This document shows, in pieces, positions 51,779-60,816 of a DNA stretch of 64,000 bases (position 1 is the stretch's first letter; every line of letters begins with the position of its first letter). The notes beneath the pieces are model-generated. The model saw nothing but the letters and a program-made list of their open reading frames with translations, was not told the DNA's origin and made no database searches. The DNA comes from Ottowia thiooxydans DSM 14619 (GTDB taxonomy: Bacteria; Pseudomonadota; Gammaproteobacteria; Burkholderiales; Burkholderiaceae_C): NCBI RefSeq assembly GCF_000422885.1, contig NZ_AUGX01000001.1:311238-375237 (forward strand), given 5' to 3'. Both the position numbers and the translations under genes were made by a program.

Positions 51779-52945
51779 TTACTTGTAGTCCGCGAGCCGG
51801 AAGCGACCGTCTTCGTACTTCAGCAAGACCAGATCGGATTTCGACAGACCGGAATGCTGAGTAGAGGAGAAGTTGAACGTTCCGCCAACGCCGTGGTAGT
51901 TCTGAACGCCTCGTATGGCATCGCGCACCTTGGCCTTGTCGGTATTGCCTTTTTCCAGCGCCATCTTGGCCAGATAGATGGCGTCGTAAGTTTGCGCGGC
52001 GAACTGATTCGGGCGGCGCTTGAAGCGCGTCTCGAATGCCTTGTTGAGGGTGAGAATCCGGGCCTTGACAGGGTCGCTATCCGGAAGGTCTTCGCCCACA
52101 GGAAATTTCACGCTGACCAACAAAACGCCCTTGGCAGCATCTCCTGCAAGGTCCATATAGCGTTTGTCTACGAAGCCGTAGCTATGGATAAACGGAATGT
52201 TGCCCATGCCCAGCGTTTTGGCCTGCCTCATCGCTACAACACCAGCAGGGGTGACCGTCCAGCAAACCAGGGCTTGCACTCCCGCAGCCTTCAGCTTGTT
52301 GATTTGCGGTGTCATATCCGTATCGCTTGGATTGAATGACTCGTAGCTCACATCCAGCCCGCGCTTAGGCGCCACCTTCTTCCATTGTTCGACAGCGCTC
52401 TGCCCAAAACCAGAAGAATCCGCCAGCATGCCGACTTTCTTGATCTTGTTTTTGTCGAAATAGTCGGCAATGCGTTCAACCGCCTGATCGTCATCCACGG
52501 TGGATTTAAATGTCCAAGGGCGCTCGTCTACAGGCGTGACAATTTGCATGCTGCCTTCGGTGGAGATGAACGGGACCTGCGCCTTCTCAGTCAGTTGCAG
52601 CATTGCAATGGCCATGCCGCTCATGTTGCCGCCGCCGACGATCATCTCAACCTTGTCCTGAGTCAGCAGGCGACGTGCCGCGCTCAGTCCTTTCTGCGTC
52701 TGGCTTTCAGCGTCGTAGAAGACCCATTCGATCTTCTTGCCGTTCACACCGCCCTTGGCGTTGATTTCATCCAAGGCAAGCTCCATCCCCGCCTTCATGT
52801 CGTCACCCAGAAAAGCAGCCGGCCCGGTGACCGAGAGAACAGAACCGATCTTGTAGGTGGATTGAGCCTTGGCTGACGTGGACAGACCCGTCATCAAAAG
52901 ACCAAGCAACTTCAGAGTCGTACGTTTGGAAAAAGATGTATTCAT
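51779..52945 (-). CDS. Liv-type ABC transporter substrate-binding protein
   Basis: 388 residues. A signal peptide covers about 1-28 (LMTGLSTSAKA-QS). The mature start YKIGSVLSVTGPAAFLGDDM and LALDEINAKGGVNGKKIEWV are standard for type I periplasmic-binding proteins of the Leu/Ile/Val family, which also take amides, aromatics and urea. The ligand is not predictable. It is the first structural gene after the GntR regulator (48-bp gap). Confidence 0.92.
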   Translation of the reverse strand: MNTSFSKRTTLKLLGLLMTGLSTSAKAQSTYKIGSVLSVTGPAAFLGDDMKAGMELALDEINAKGGVNGKKIEWVFYDAESQTQKGLSAARRLLTQDKVEMIVGGGNMSGMAIAMLQLTEKAQVPFISTEGSMQIVTPVDERPWTFKSTVDDDQAVERIADYFDKNKIKKVGMLADSSGFGQSAVEQWKKVAPKRGLDVSYESFNPSDTDMTPQINKLKAAGVQALVCWTVTPAGVVAMRQAKTLGMGNIPFIHSYGFVDKRYMDLAGDAAKGVLLVSVKFPVGEDLPDSDPVKARILTLNKAFETRFKRRPNQFAAQTYDAIYLAKMALEKGNTDKAKVRDAIRGVQNYHGVGGTFNFSSTQHSGLSKSDLVLLKYEDGRFRLADYK

Positions 52946-52993
52946 GGCAGTCGAGGGTTGGTGGTGGGGAAATGGGCAAGCGATGTCCGTCGA

Positions 52994-53848
52994 TCAATCG
53001 CTGACTTCGGTCGAAAGCGTCCCGCTAACGGTGTTGGCGGGATGAGATGCGAAGTGAGCGCTTGAAAGTGCGACCGAGAAGGTGTGGCGCACGGATTTGC
53101 CAGGCGAGTAGGACCGCCCGCACATCACAGGAAGACCTTCTTTGCAGAAATAAACGAGCTCCCTCACCATGACCGCTGATTCGGGCGGAACATTGAGCAG
53201 AGTGCCGAGCTCGGCTCCAGCGATCACAGCTTCAATACTGTTTTGAGCGTGAGACAGACTCACCCTGCGCGAGAGAAGATCTAAAAGCGAGTGCCGCGTG
53301 GCTTCCTGCTCGGAAATCGAGCCTGCCAGGTCAGGATGGATATAGCGGTAGTCGTAGGACACGGTAGCGTCGCCGCTCCTGCGCTGCCGTTCAATATGAA
53401 GTACGTCCTGCCCAGCACTCACACCCAGATGGAAACCCACGCTTTCCGGGCACGGCAGGATGGCGAAGCTACGAAGGCTGAAGGTGAGCGGGCGTCCCCC
53501 CTTCTCCCACTGATTCTGAAAGTCCATCTGAGGGCCAAAGATCTCATCGAACTTTTCAGTATTAACAAAAGTACCTTGCCCTTGAACCCGGCGCAGAAGT
53601 CCCTGAGTGACGAGTTCCTGCACTGCTTGCCGCACCGTATAGCGGCTGACGCCAAACATGGCACCAACTTCTTGATCGGAATAGAAAAGCCCGCCAGGTA
53701 GCGCTTCGGTTTGGATGATGGCTTGTAGCCGACGCTTGAGCTGCGCATAGAGCGGCAGAGCGGAATCTCGGTCAAGCCCGAGCTCTTGCCCGGCTTGATC
53801 GGTACTGCCCGGGCGCCCAGGGCTCTGCGTTTTATCTGTATAGGACAT
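52994..53848 (-). CDS. GntR family (HutC-type) regulator of the diiron/ABC operon
   Basis: 284 residues starting MSYTDKTQSPGRPG. GntR HTH at about 30-105 (LPLYAQLKRRLQAIIQTEAL, GAMFGVSRYTVRQAVQELV, LLRRVQGQGTFV) and a UTRA effector domain (about 130-270: IERQRRSGDATVSYDYRYIH, AVMVRELVYF). An eight-codon upstream extension exists. A 12-bp perfect palindrome lies in the divergent promoter region. First gene of the operon, so it probably represses its own transcript. Confidence 0.9.
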   Translation of the reverse strand: MSYTDKTQSPGRPGSTDQAGQELGLDRDSALPLYAQLKRRLQAIIQTEALPGGLFYSDQEVGAMFGVSRYTVRQAVQELVTQGLLRRVQGQGTFVNTEKFDEIFGPQMDFQNQWEKGGRPLTFSLRSFAILPCPESVGFHLGVSAGQDVLHIERQRRSGDATVSYDYRYIHPDLAGSISEQEATRHSLLDLLSRRVSLSHAQNSIEAVIAGAELGTLLNVPPESAVMVRELVYFCKEGLPVMCGRSYSPGKSVRHTFSVALSSAHFASHPANTVSGTLSTEVSD

Positions 53849-53888
53849 GACGATTAAAGAAATAATTTCCACTCATCAGCTTGTACGG

Positions 53889-53900
53889 ATATCATGATAT
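53889..53900. promoter_or_regulatory. Candidate GntR operator
   Basis: ATATCATGATAT, a perfect palindrome 41 bases upstream of the gntR ATG and 49 bases upstream of the divergent gene's ATG. Position and symmetry fit a shared operator. Confidence 0.55.
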
Positions 53901-53948
53901 GCAGTCAATCTTGTGTCAACAGCTTTTTTATTCAAAGGTGCTGGTTAC

Positions 53949-55178
53949 ATGCCCATTGGACTTATCGATTTCCCTAATACGCGGCTCCAGGGAGTGAGCC
54001 CTCTGAGCTTCGCGGAGCCTGCCTCGCTGAATGAGTTCGATCTGGTGATCTGGCGGCCTGCCGCCATCGCCAACGTCTATTCAAGAGACCACTCCTTCGA
54101 GGGCACGCCGGTACTGGATGTGCGAGATTCACAGCGGGTGTTCAGCCATATCCGTTACTGGCGCACCGAGTTCGAGGAATTCCTGGGTCGCGGCGGCACG
54201 CTCGTGATGCTGGCCCCGGGCTTCACCAAGATGGGGCTGCATACGGTGCAGGACGTCGTTCCGTTCGACGTGATCGAAGCCCTGCCGGGCTATAGAAGCC
54301 TAGGCCACCAAGCGTGCGAACCTTCCGCGTTGCGATGTGATGCAGGCGAGCCGTTTCGGCAGTTTTTCGACGCCTTCAGTGAGCAATTTGTAGCCTGCGC
54401 CACGTTGACGCCAGGTGAGGCGCAAGCCATTGCATCTGTTTCAGATAGCGACGGAGTCTGCGCAGTCTATGAATACCATCACCCGGGCCGCATTCTCGTT
54501 ATTCCGGAGTTGCGGGAAACCGCCTCTCCGGCGGCCCTCGCCACCATAGTGGATGCACTGGACGACCTCAGCGCCCGCCTCCGGCTGGACGCGCGCGTTT
54601 CAGGTTACGTGGGAGCTCGCCCAGTGGTGACGGAGAGAGAACGCGCACTACGTCAGCAACTGGCACAAACGTCGCAGGAGCGCCGCGAGTTGCAGTCCAG
54701 AGAAGCCGCATTGCTCAAGGAGATCTCCGACATCGCATTCTTTGGTCAACTAGAGCATGGTGACCGCGTAGGCGTTATCAACGCAGCGCTGCAGGTACTG
54801 CATGCCCTGGGCGCCTATGTGCAACATGGCATTGGATCCACCGGCACATTGGTGTTTGAGCACCTGGGCCATGCGTGTGTGCTGGTGCTGCTCGAAGAAG
54901 CGGACCTCACTTCCGCCAAGGAGATCACCGAGACTCTCAGTGAGCGAGCACAGCCCTGGGCCAATGAGCTGAACCGGGAGGTGGCGCCCATTGCATTCAT
55001 CGCCGGAGCCAATGCCGAGAACATCATGCGTCTGGCTACCGCCAAAAGCACAAACGCTGCGGTCATCTCATGGCTGACAGGAGCCACCCTGCAGATCGCC
55101 TACAAGGAAAGAAACTTTGATTTCCTGGATGAAGTCCGGGAGCAAGATGCGGCGCTGACACACCCAGCACGCCCGTAA
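53949..55178 (+). CDS. Hypothetical protein divergent from the diiron/ABC operon
   Basis: 409 residues from an ATG preceded by AAAGGTG (53934-53940); a GTG 12 codons upstream is the alternative. The N-terminal 230 residues look like an alpha/beta domain (FDLVIWRPAAIANVY, FLGRGGTLVMLAPGFTKMG, YEYHHPGRILVIPEL). Residues about 235-270 form a charged coiled coil (RERALRQQLAQTSQERRELQ). The C-terminal 140 residues (VINAALQVLHALGAYVQ, TLVFEHLGHACVLVLLEEAD) form a second alpha/beta domain, loosely like nuclease-type folds that follow coiled coils. I do not recognise the family. It shares the promoter region with gntR, which suggests co-regulation. Confidence 0.75.
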   Translation: MPIGLIDFPNTRLQGVSPLSFAEPASLNEFDLVIWRPAAIANVYSRDHSFEGTPVLDVRDSQRVFSHIRYWRTEFEEFLGRGGTLVMLAPGFTKMGLHTVQDVVPFDVIEALPGYRSLGHQACEPSALRCDAGEPFRQFFDAFSEQFVACATLTPGEAQAIASVSDSDGVCAVYEYHHPGRILVIPELRETASPAALATIVDALDDLSARLRLDARVSGYVGARPVVTERERALRQQLAQTSQERRELQSREAALLKEISDIAFFGQLEHGDRVGVINAALQVLHALGAYVQHGIGSTGTLVFEHLGHACVLVLLEEADLTSAKEITETLSERAQPWANELNREVAPIAFIAGANAENIMRLATAKSTNAAVISWLTGATLQIAYKERNFDFLDEVREQDAALTHPARP

Positions 55179-55273
55179 ATACCTGGGCGGCTGATGAGGT
55201 TTCGGCAAGGCTTAGCTGGTATCCCGTCCTGGCGGATAACATCTAGGGTTTGTCTTCTTATCTGCTCTCCATC

Positions 55274-55591
55274 ATGACCACTGAAAACTTCGCCAATGTG
55301 ACCCTCACCACGCAAGCCAGCGTCTATTTCGACGGCAAATGCGTTTCTCATGGCTTCACATTGGCCGACGGCACCAAAAAAAGCGTGGGCGTCGTCCTGC
55401 CGGCAACACTGACTTTCAATACCGGCGCTGCCGAGATCATGGAGTGCGTAGGCGGGAACTGCGAATACAAACTGGCTGGCTCGAACGAATGGAAAAAATC
55501 CGGGCCAGGGGAAAAGTTCAGCATTCCGGCCAATTCTTCATTCGAAATCCGAGTCACTGAGCCGTACCACTACATCTGCCATTTCGGTTGA
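55274..55591 (+). CDS. ppnP: Pyrimidine/purine nucleoside phosphorylase PpnP
   Basis: 105 residues, a single cupin domain: NVTLTTQASVYFDGKCVSHG, SVGVVLPATLTFNTGAAEIMEC and a C-terminal FSIPANSSFEIRVTEPYHYI. This is the DUF1255/YaiE family, which phosphorolyses several nucleosides. Start MTTENFANVT at 55274; eight additional codons upstream are probably untranslated. Confidence 0.92.
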   Translation: MTTENFANVTLTTQASVYFDGKCVSHGFTLADGTKKSVGVVLPATLTFNTGAAEIMECVGGNCEYKLAGSNEWKKSGPGEKFSIPANSSFEIRVTEPYHYICHFG

Positions 55592-55653
55592 TCGCCAAAG
55601 GCGAGCACGGCAGTGCTGAACGCCAGGGCGTAATTGAACACTGAGCGCCTGGT

Positions 55654-55688
55654 CCTGGGTGCGCACCTCCGAAGCGTGCGAGCCCAGG
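55654..55688. terminator. Stem-loop between convergent ppnP and bestrophin genes
   Basis: CCTGGG..CGCAC-N9-GTGCG..CCCAGG: two stacked perfect stems (6 and 5 bp) in the 138-bp convergent gap. It could stop transcription from both sides; no T-run. Confidence 0.5.
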
Positions 55689-55729
55689 CCCCGCCGGTGC
55701 GTTGCACGCCCGGACAATGCGCCTGAAAC

Positions 55730-56653
55730 TCAGCGGATGATGCCGCCTACCGGCTTCAGAAGTTCTGGCAACGTTGTCTCTCCAGACGCGCGGAGAAGAT
55801 CAATCTCGATGACCCGGCACATGGCGTCCAGTGGCAGGTGATGCGGGCGTACGCCAAATGGCTGCTCAATCTCATCGCCCAGGGCATCCAGGCCAAAAAA
55901 AGTATACGAAACGATCGCCACCACCACGGGAGTCATGACGCCTATGACGTCAATGAGGCCAAACGGCAACAGCAAACAATAGAGATACGCTGTGCGATGC
56001 AGAAGCAGGGTATAGGCGAAGGGTATGGGCGTTGAATCGATGCGTTCGCAACCAGCCTGCACACCGGCCAGCCCTGCAAGGGTCTTGTCCATTTCAGCAG
56101 CCAGGGGAAATGGCAGGCGATCTTCACGGACCCATCGAGCAAGATCAAGGGTGTTTCGTGTAAGAAGCTCGTTGCCGGGACTAACCCGCGCTGTTATTTC
56201 AGTCTGCTCTTGCGCGCCTATCCATTTGGTGAGCTCGTCTTTGGAATCCAGGCGGCGCAATTGGCATCGCAGCGAATGGGCGAACGCAACGGTACGAAAA
56301 AGAACGCGACGGACCTCCTCTGCTTGGGCTGGTGAATCAATCTTCACCCAGGCTTGTTGGCGAGCCAGGTTGCGGGATTGGTGGATCAACTCCCCCCAAA
56401 GCTTGCGCGCCTCCCAAAAGCGCTCATAGGCAGCGCTGTTGCGAAAGCCCAGAAAGATTGCCAACGCCAGCCCCATTAAAGTAAATGGGACAGGGGTCAG
56501 CGTCACTTTCCATGAAAACAGCAGGCCGTGCGTGATCGTCACGAGGACCGCCAAACCCGTGCAGGTGGCAATGCTCGCAGCAATGCGAGGAAGCACCGAG
56601 CCCTTGAGAGAAAAGAAAAGGCCGAGGGCGTTCGGCCGGTCAAGCAAGATCAA
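55730..56653 (-). CDS. Bestrophin-family (YneE-like) membrane protein
   Basis: About 307 residues if begun at the TTG at 56653, right after the murB stop; an ATG at 56707 would overlap murB by 53 bases. Features are DRPNALGLFFSLKGSVLPRI, PFTLMGLALAIFLGFRNSAA and YERFWEARKLWGELIHQSRN, with C-terminal helices ending PLDAMCRVIEIDLLR. Bacterial bestrophin homologues form pentameric ion channels. About four membrane helices. The TTG choice is based on family length (about 300) and is uncertain. Confidence 0.85.
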   Translation of the reverse strand: MILLDRPNALGLFFSLKGSVLPRIAASIATCTGLAVLVTITHGLLFSWKVTLTPVPFTLMGLALAIFLGFRNSAAYERFWEARKLWGELIHQSRNLARQQAWVKIDSPAQAEEVRRVLFRTVAFAHSLRCQLRRLDSKDELTKWIGAQEQTEITARVSPGNELLTRNTLDLARWVREDRLPFPLAAEMDKTLAGLAGVQAGCERIDSTPIPFAYTLLLHRTAYLYCLLLPFGLIDVIGVMTPVVVAIVSYTFFGLDALGDEIEQPFGVRPHHLPLDAMCRVIEIDLLRASGETTLPELLKPVGGIIR

Positions 56654-56654
56654 T

Positions 56655-57728
56655 CTACACCACCACTGGCTCCGGCTCCAGCCGAATGCCAAAACGTTCA
56701 TAAACACTGGTCTGAATGGCTTTGGCCAAGGTCATCACCTCTCCGCCTGTGGCGGGATGCTCGTGGCCTCCGCGATTGACCAGCACCAGTGCCTGCTTTT
56801 CGTACACGGCCGCATTGCCCACCTGCTTACCCTTCCAGCCACAGGCGTCGATCAGCCAGCCCGCCGCGAGCTTGATGCTTCCATCCGCCATGGGATAGTG
56901 CACCACCTTGGGGTCACGGCCGATGATGTCCAGGCATTGCTCTGGCGTGACGGTAGGGTTTTTGAAGAAGCTGCCAGCGTTGCCGATGACTGCGGGATCT
57001 GGCAATTTCGCGCGGCGAATCGCCACGATCCAATCGTAGATCTGCCGGGCACTCGGATTTGGAACGCCCTCCTCCTGCATGCGCCGCTCCAGATCCAGGT
57101 AGCCAAGCACCGGTTTCCAGGCCTTTGAAAGCGCAAAGCGCACGCGCAAGATAAGGGTGCGCCCTCCCAGACCCATGCTGGGCGGTGCAATCCCACTCTG
57201 GCTGGGAATGGCGGGTGGGTGTTTAAACACTGAATCTCGGTAGCCAAAGCCGCATTGAGCCGCGTTCAAGCTGAACAACTCACCCGTTGCCAGATTGATC
57301 GCGTCAAGCGAGTCGAAGCGGTCTTGCAACTCCACCCCATAGGCGCCAATGTTCTGCACTGGTGAGGCGCCCACGGTACCGGGAATAAGGGCCAGGTTTT
57401 CCAGGCCGGGCAGGCCTTGGTCCAGCGTCCAGGTCACGAAGTCGTGCCAATTCTCACCAGCGCCGGCCTCCACGATGTAAAAGCGCTCGGTTTCCCGCAC
57501 CACACGGCGACCCGGCACCTCGACTTTCAAGACCAGTGGCTTGACATCGCCAGTCAATACGATGTTGCTGCCTCCACCCAACACGAATTTGGGCTGACTG
57601 GCGAGTGCGGGATCAGCCAGCACCGCGCTGACATCATCTTCACTGCGCACGCGCACAAGGGTAGCCGCCCGGGCGGCGATGCCGAAGCTATTGAGCGGCT
57701 GAAGGGGGACATTTTGCTCCACGAACAT
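56655..57728 (-). CDS. murB: UDP-N-acetylenolpyruvoylglucosamine reductase
   Basis: 357 residues of the type I (E. coli-like) MurB: FAD-binding LNSFGIAARAATLVRV and LVPGTVGASPVQNIGAYGVE (seen here as LIPGTVGASPVQNIGAYG), RDSVFKHP with the catalytic-loop Tyr-Arg, and the C-terminal IGNAGSFFKNP with the active-site Ser and KLAAGWLIDACGWKGKQVG. It completes UDP-MurNAc synthesis with NADPH. Divergent from the DUF2164 gene. Confidence 0.95.
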   Translation of the reverse strand: MFVEQNVPLQPLNSFGIAARAATLVRVRSEDDVSAVLADPALASQPKFVLGGGSNIVLTGDVKPLVLKVEVPGRRVVRETERFYIVEAGAGENWHDFVTWTLDQGLPGLENLALIPGTVGASPVQNIGAYGVELQDRFDSLDAINLATGELFSLNAAQCGFGYRDSVFKHPPAIPSQSGIAPPSMGLGGRTLILRVRFALSKAWKPVLGYLDLERRMQEEGVPNPSARQIYDWIVAIRRAKLPDPAVIGNAGSFFKNPTVTPEQCLDIIGRDPKVVHYPMADGSIKLAAGWLIDACGWKGKQVGNAAVYEKQALVLVNRGGHEHPATGGEVMTLAKAIQTSVYERFGIRLEPEPVVV

Positions 57729-57771
57729 GGGACAATTGTCGCATCGCGTTCGCGCAAGCGCCTATTCAATC

Positions 57772-58044
57772 ATGGCCATCGAAATCTCAACCGAATCACG
57801 CAAGCAAGCCGTGGCTTCGATCATGCGTTATTTCGAGGAAAACATGGAAGAACGCATCGGCAACATTGCCGCCGGCGGTCTGCTGGGTTTCTTTCTCGAA
57901 GAACTCGGCCCGTTGGTGTACAACCAGGCAGTCGCCGATGTTCAGGAACGCCTTCAGCAAAGAGTCTCTGAAGTGGATCTTGAGGTGCACGAAGACGAAT
58001 TTCAATATTGGCGCAAATTTGAACGCCAAAGAAAAACCAAATAA
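57772..58044 (+). CDS. DUF2164 family small protein
   Basis: 90 residues starting MAIEISTESRKQAVASIMRY, with ENMEERIGNIAAGGLLGFFL and the acidic/aromatic tail EFQYWRKFERQRKTK. This matches the DUF2164 family, of unknown function and common near yajQ/murB in betaproteobacteria. No membrane segment is strong enough to call. It ends 21 bp before yajQ and is probably cotranscribed with it. Confidence 0.85.
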   Translation: MAIEISTESRKQAVASIMRYFEENMEERIGNIAAGGLLGFFLEELGPLVYNQAVADVQERLQQRVSEVDLEVHEDEFQYWRKFERQRKTK

Positions 58045-58065
58045 ACCCAACCAAAGGACCCAAAC

Positions 58066-58551
58066 ATGCCTTCATTCGATACCGTCTGCGAACCTGAAAT
58101 GGTGGAAGTCAAGAACGCAGTGGAGAACACCGCCAAAGAGATCGGCACGCGCTTCGACTTCAAAGGCACCTCCGCCGCTATTGAGCTGAAGGACAAGGAA
58201 ATTTCCCTGGTGGGAGATGCCGATTTTCAGCTTCAGCAGGTGGAAGACATCCTGCGCAGCAAGCTCATCAAGCGCAATGTGGATGTGCGCTTTCTCGACA
58301 AAGGCCCCGTCACCAAGATGGGTGGTGACAAGGTCAAACAGGTGATCACGGTCAAAAACGGCATTGCCACCGAAGATGGCAAAAAAATCCAGAAGATCAT
58401 CAAGGAAAGCAAGCTGAAGGTTCAAGCCTCCATCCAGGGTGACGCCGTGCGCGTGACCGGAACAAAGCGCGATGACCTTCAAGCAGTGATGGCATTGCTG
58501 CGCAAGGACATGGCTGACTTGCCACTCAGTTTCGACAATTTCAGAGACTGA
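58066..58551 (+). CDS. yajQ: YajQ family nucleotide-binding protein
   Basis: 161 residues: [20 protein letters not shown] at the start, [32 protein letters not shown] and the C-terminal [19 protein letters not shown]. Two RNP-like alpha/beta repeats. Homologues bind nucleic acids or cyclic di-GMP and influence transcription. Length is exactly typical. Confidence 0.95.
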   Translation: MPSFDTVCEPEMVEVKNAVENTAKEIGTRFDFKGTSAAIELKDKEISLVGDADFQLQQVEDILRSKLIKRNVDVRFLDKGPVTKMGGDKVKQVITVKNGIATEDGKKIQKIIKESKLKVQASIQGDAVRVTGTKRDDLQAVMALLRKDMADLPLSFDNFRD

Positions 58552-58669
58552 TCAGGCTGGGCCTTCTGGGGATTCGCGGGCAACATGACTTCACAGTCGG
58601 CACCGATTCTCAATGGACTTGTTCAGCGGTCCTGCACCCAGGACTCCAAACACCGATTCGGAGGAGCGT

Positions 58670-59068
58670 ATGAAAGGTAAGTGTCTTTGCGGCAGCATTG
58701 AGGTCGTAGCCCAGGATCAGCAGGAGGTGGGCCTGTGCCATTGCACCAATTGCCGGCGTTGGTCAGGTGGCCCCATGTTTGCTGTTCACTGCGGTGCGCA
58801 AGTGGAATTCAGCGGTCCCGCGCCAGTGCGTTACCGTTCGTCTGAATGGGCAGAGCGAGGCTTCTGTCCCACATGTGGAACCCACTTGTTCTATCACCTC
58901 TTGCCAGCCAATGATTACATCCTGCCGGCCGGGCTGTTTCAGGACCGGGAGTTTCAGCTCACCAACGAGATCTTTGTAGACGAGCAGCCAGCCTACTATG
59001 CACTGCGCAACGACACACAGAAACTGACGGGTCAGCAGGTGTTCGAGCAGTTTCAGTCGAACACATGA
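58670..59068 (+). CDS. GFA (glutathione-dependent formaldehyde-activating/CENP-V) family protein
   Basis: 132 residues from the ATG at 58670 with a strong GGAGGA upstream. Zinc-ligand motifs are KCLCGSIEV, CHCTNCRRWSGG and FCPTCGTHLFYH. Members bind two zincs; a few act on S-hydroxymethylglutathione, most are uncharacterised. Overlaps the retropepsin gene by four bases. Confidence 0.9.
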   Translation: MKGKCLCGSIEVVAQDQQEVGLCHCTNCRRWSGGPMFAVHCGAQVEFSGPAPVRYRSSEWAERGFCPTCGTHLFYHLLPANDYILPAGLFQDREFQLTNEIFVDEQPAYYALRNDTQKLTGQQVFEQFQSNT

Positions 59069-59727
59069 AGCCAAGGAGTCTTCATCGCTGGGCCTCCTGG
59101 ACATCGATGGTCGTTTTATTGCAGGGTGCCAGTGCCCTCGCACAAACGTCAGTTTCGCTGCAGGGCATGCTGGGCAATCGAGCCTTGCTGATCATCGATG
59201 GAGGGAACCCTCGTAGCGTGGCGCCTGGAGACGCGATTGGCAACGTGCGCGTACTCTCCACCAGCGGCGATCAAGCCGTGATCACCATCGATGGAAAGAA
59301 GCAAACCTTGCGTGTGGGCGAGGCTCCCGGCAATGTACGGGGCGCTGCGCCAAGTCTTGGAGGCGACCACATCAGCCTGACCGCGGACAGCAGGGGGCAC
59401 TTTCTTACCCTGGGCAGCATCAACAACCGGCCCGTGAAGTTTATGGTGGATACAGGCGCTTCAACGGTGGCGCTGGGCCGAGCCGAAGCAGATAGGTTGA
59501 ATCTGGACTACAAATCCGGCACTGTGGTCCGCATGGGCACCGCAAACGGTGTCACCGAAGGCTGGCGCATCAAGCTACACAGCGTGCGGGTGGGTGATGT
59601 CACCGCCTACGACGTAGAAGCCATCATCACACCCATGTCCATGCCCGTGGTGTTGCTGGGCAATAGCTTTTTGAATCGCTTCAACATGAGGCGCGACGCA
59701 GATCAAATGATCCTCAGCAGGCGCTAG
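59065..59727 (+). CDS. Periplasmic retropepsin-like aspartic protease
   Basis: 220 residues. An N-terminal signal segment (about 1-26, LQGASALAQT) is followed by a small beta domain (QGMLGNRALLIIDGGNPRSV) and then a retroviral-type protease domain with the catalytic VDTGASTVALG and the flap/hydrophobic motif VVLLGNSFLNRF. It belongs to the TIGR02281-type clan AA proteases, which act as homodimers with one Asp per subunit. The target is unknown. Coupled to the GFA gene by a 4-base overlap. Confidence 0.88.
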   Translation: MKPRSLHRWASWTSMVVLLQGASALAQTSVSLQGMLGNRALLIIDGGNPRSVAPGDAIGNVRVLSTSGDQAVITIDGKKQTLRVGEAPGNVRGAAPSLGGDHISLTADSRGHFLTLGSINNRPVKFMVDTGASTVALGRAEADRLNLDYKSGTVVRMGTANGVTEGWRIKLHSVRVGDVTAYDVEAIITPMSMPVVLLGNSFLNRFNMRRDADQMILSRR

Positions 59728-59743
59728 GAACATGTTCATGACA

Positions 59744-59774
59744 GCACCAGGAGGTAAGAATGAACTCCTGGTGC
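59744..59774. terminator. Bidirectional stem-loop between convergent genes
   Basis: GCACCAGGAG and CTCCTGGTGC form a perfect 10-bp stem around an 11-base loop, between the ends of the protease gene and the convergent RidA gene. No T-run, but well placed as a terminator for both. Confidence 0.6.
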
Positions 59775-59783
59775 GGCTTCCAC

Positions 59784-60137
59784 TCAGCCTTGAGCGGCGG
59801 TCACGACTATCTCTATTTTCCAGGCAGGATTGGCCAGCGGCGCCTGAACCGTGGCCCGCGGAGGTGCATTGCCTGGCGCCACCCAGGCATCCCAGACCTC
59901 ATTCATCACGTCAATATCGGCAATGTCTGTGAGGAAAATCTGTGTGCGCAATATGCGGGTTTTGTCACTACCGCAACTGGCCAGATGCTGATCGACCTGC
60001 GCCAGCACGTCTGCCGTCTGGCCACGAATATCAGTGGCGCCGTTTTCAGGCACCATGCCGGCCAAATAGACGACGCCATTGAAAATGGCCGCCTCTGAAA
60101 AGCGTGTGCCCATACCAATGCGCTTCAGTTCACTCAT
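59784..60137 (-). CDS. RidA family protein
   Basis: 117 residues: [40 protein letters not shown] and the C-terminal [19 protein letters not shown]. The Arg of PPRATV corresponds to the catalytic Arg of archetypal RidA, unlike the RidA-like protein at 45139-45528. It deaminates enamine/imine intermediates. Overlaps the plsY stop by four bases. Confidence 0.9.
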   Translation of the reverse strand: MSELKRIGMGTRFSEAAIFNGVVYLAGMVPENGATDIRGQTADVLAQVDQHLASCGSDKTRILRTQIFLTDIADIDVMNEVWDAWVAPGNAPPRATVQAPLANPAWKIEIVVTAAQG

Positions 60138-60784
60138 TTTTTACCTTTTTTTCCCAATTTTGATTCGGTTCCAGCCATCAGGCGATTGATGTTTTCGCGG
60201 TGGCGATAGATCAAGAAGACCCCCATCACGGCCATCGCCAATGTCTTGGCACCTGCCGAATACCAGCCCACACCATCGCCCAGCAAGTAGTACGCGGGGG
60301 CGAACACCGCAGCCACCATGGAGGCGAGGGATGAATAGCGGAAGAAGAACGCGATGATGAGCCAGGTAGCCAGCGTGGCCGCCCCCAGCAGAGGCTCAAA
60401 GGCCAAAAGAACACCTGCCGCAGTGGCAACGCCTTTGCCACCGGCAAAACCGAAGAAAACCGGGTACAGATGCCCCAGAAAGGCGGCGGCACCCACCAAG
60501 GCTTGTGTACCCTCCCCCAAACCGTAGGCCGCGCCAAACCATTTGACCAGCATCACCGGCAACCATCCTTTGGCGGCATCGAGTAGCAAGGTGACGATGG
60601 CCGCAGCCTTGGAACCGGAGCGCAGCACGTTGGTGGCGCCCGGGTTCTTGCTACCGTAACTGCGCGGATCCTTCAGCCCCATGATTCGGCTGACGATGAC
60701 GGCGAAGCTGAGCGAGCCAATCAGGTAGGCAAGCAGAGCCGCGAGCAAAGGCCAAAGTATTTGCACGGTTTCGAATTCTTCCAA
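60134..60784 (-). CDS. plsY: Glycerol-3-phosphate acyltransferase PlsY
   Basis: 216 residues with five to seven membrane helices and the three PlsY motifs: [31 protein letters not shown] (phosphate-binding loop) and [17 protein letters not shown]. It transfers acyl groups from acyl-phosphate to glycerol-3-phosphate, the first step of phospholipid synthesis. The C-terminus is basic ([10 protein letters not shown]) and cytoplasmic. Confidence 0.95.
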   Translation of the reverse strand: MEEFETVQILWPLLAALLAYLIGSLSFAVIVSRIMGLKDPRSYGSKNPGATNVLRSGSKAAAIVTLLLDAAKGWLPVMLVKWFGAAYGLGEGTQALVGAAAFLGHLYPVFFGFAGGKGVATAAGVLLAFEPLLGAATLATWLIIAFFFRYSSLASMVAAVFAPAYYLLGDGVGWYSAGAKTLAMAVMGVFLIYRHRENINRLMAGTESKLGKKGKK

Positions 60785-60816
60785 AAGTTACAGAAATAGA
60801 CCTGAGCCAATAATAC

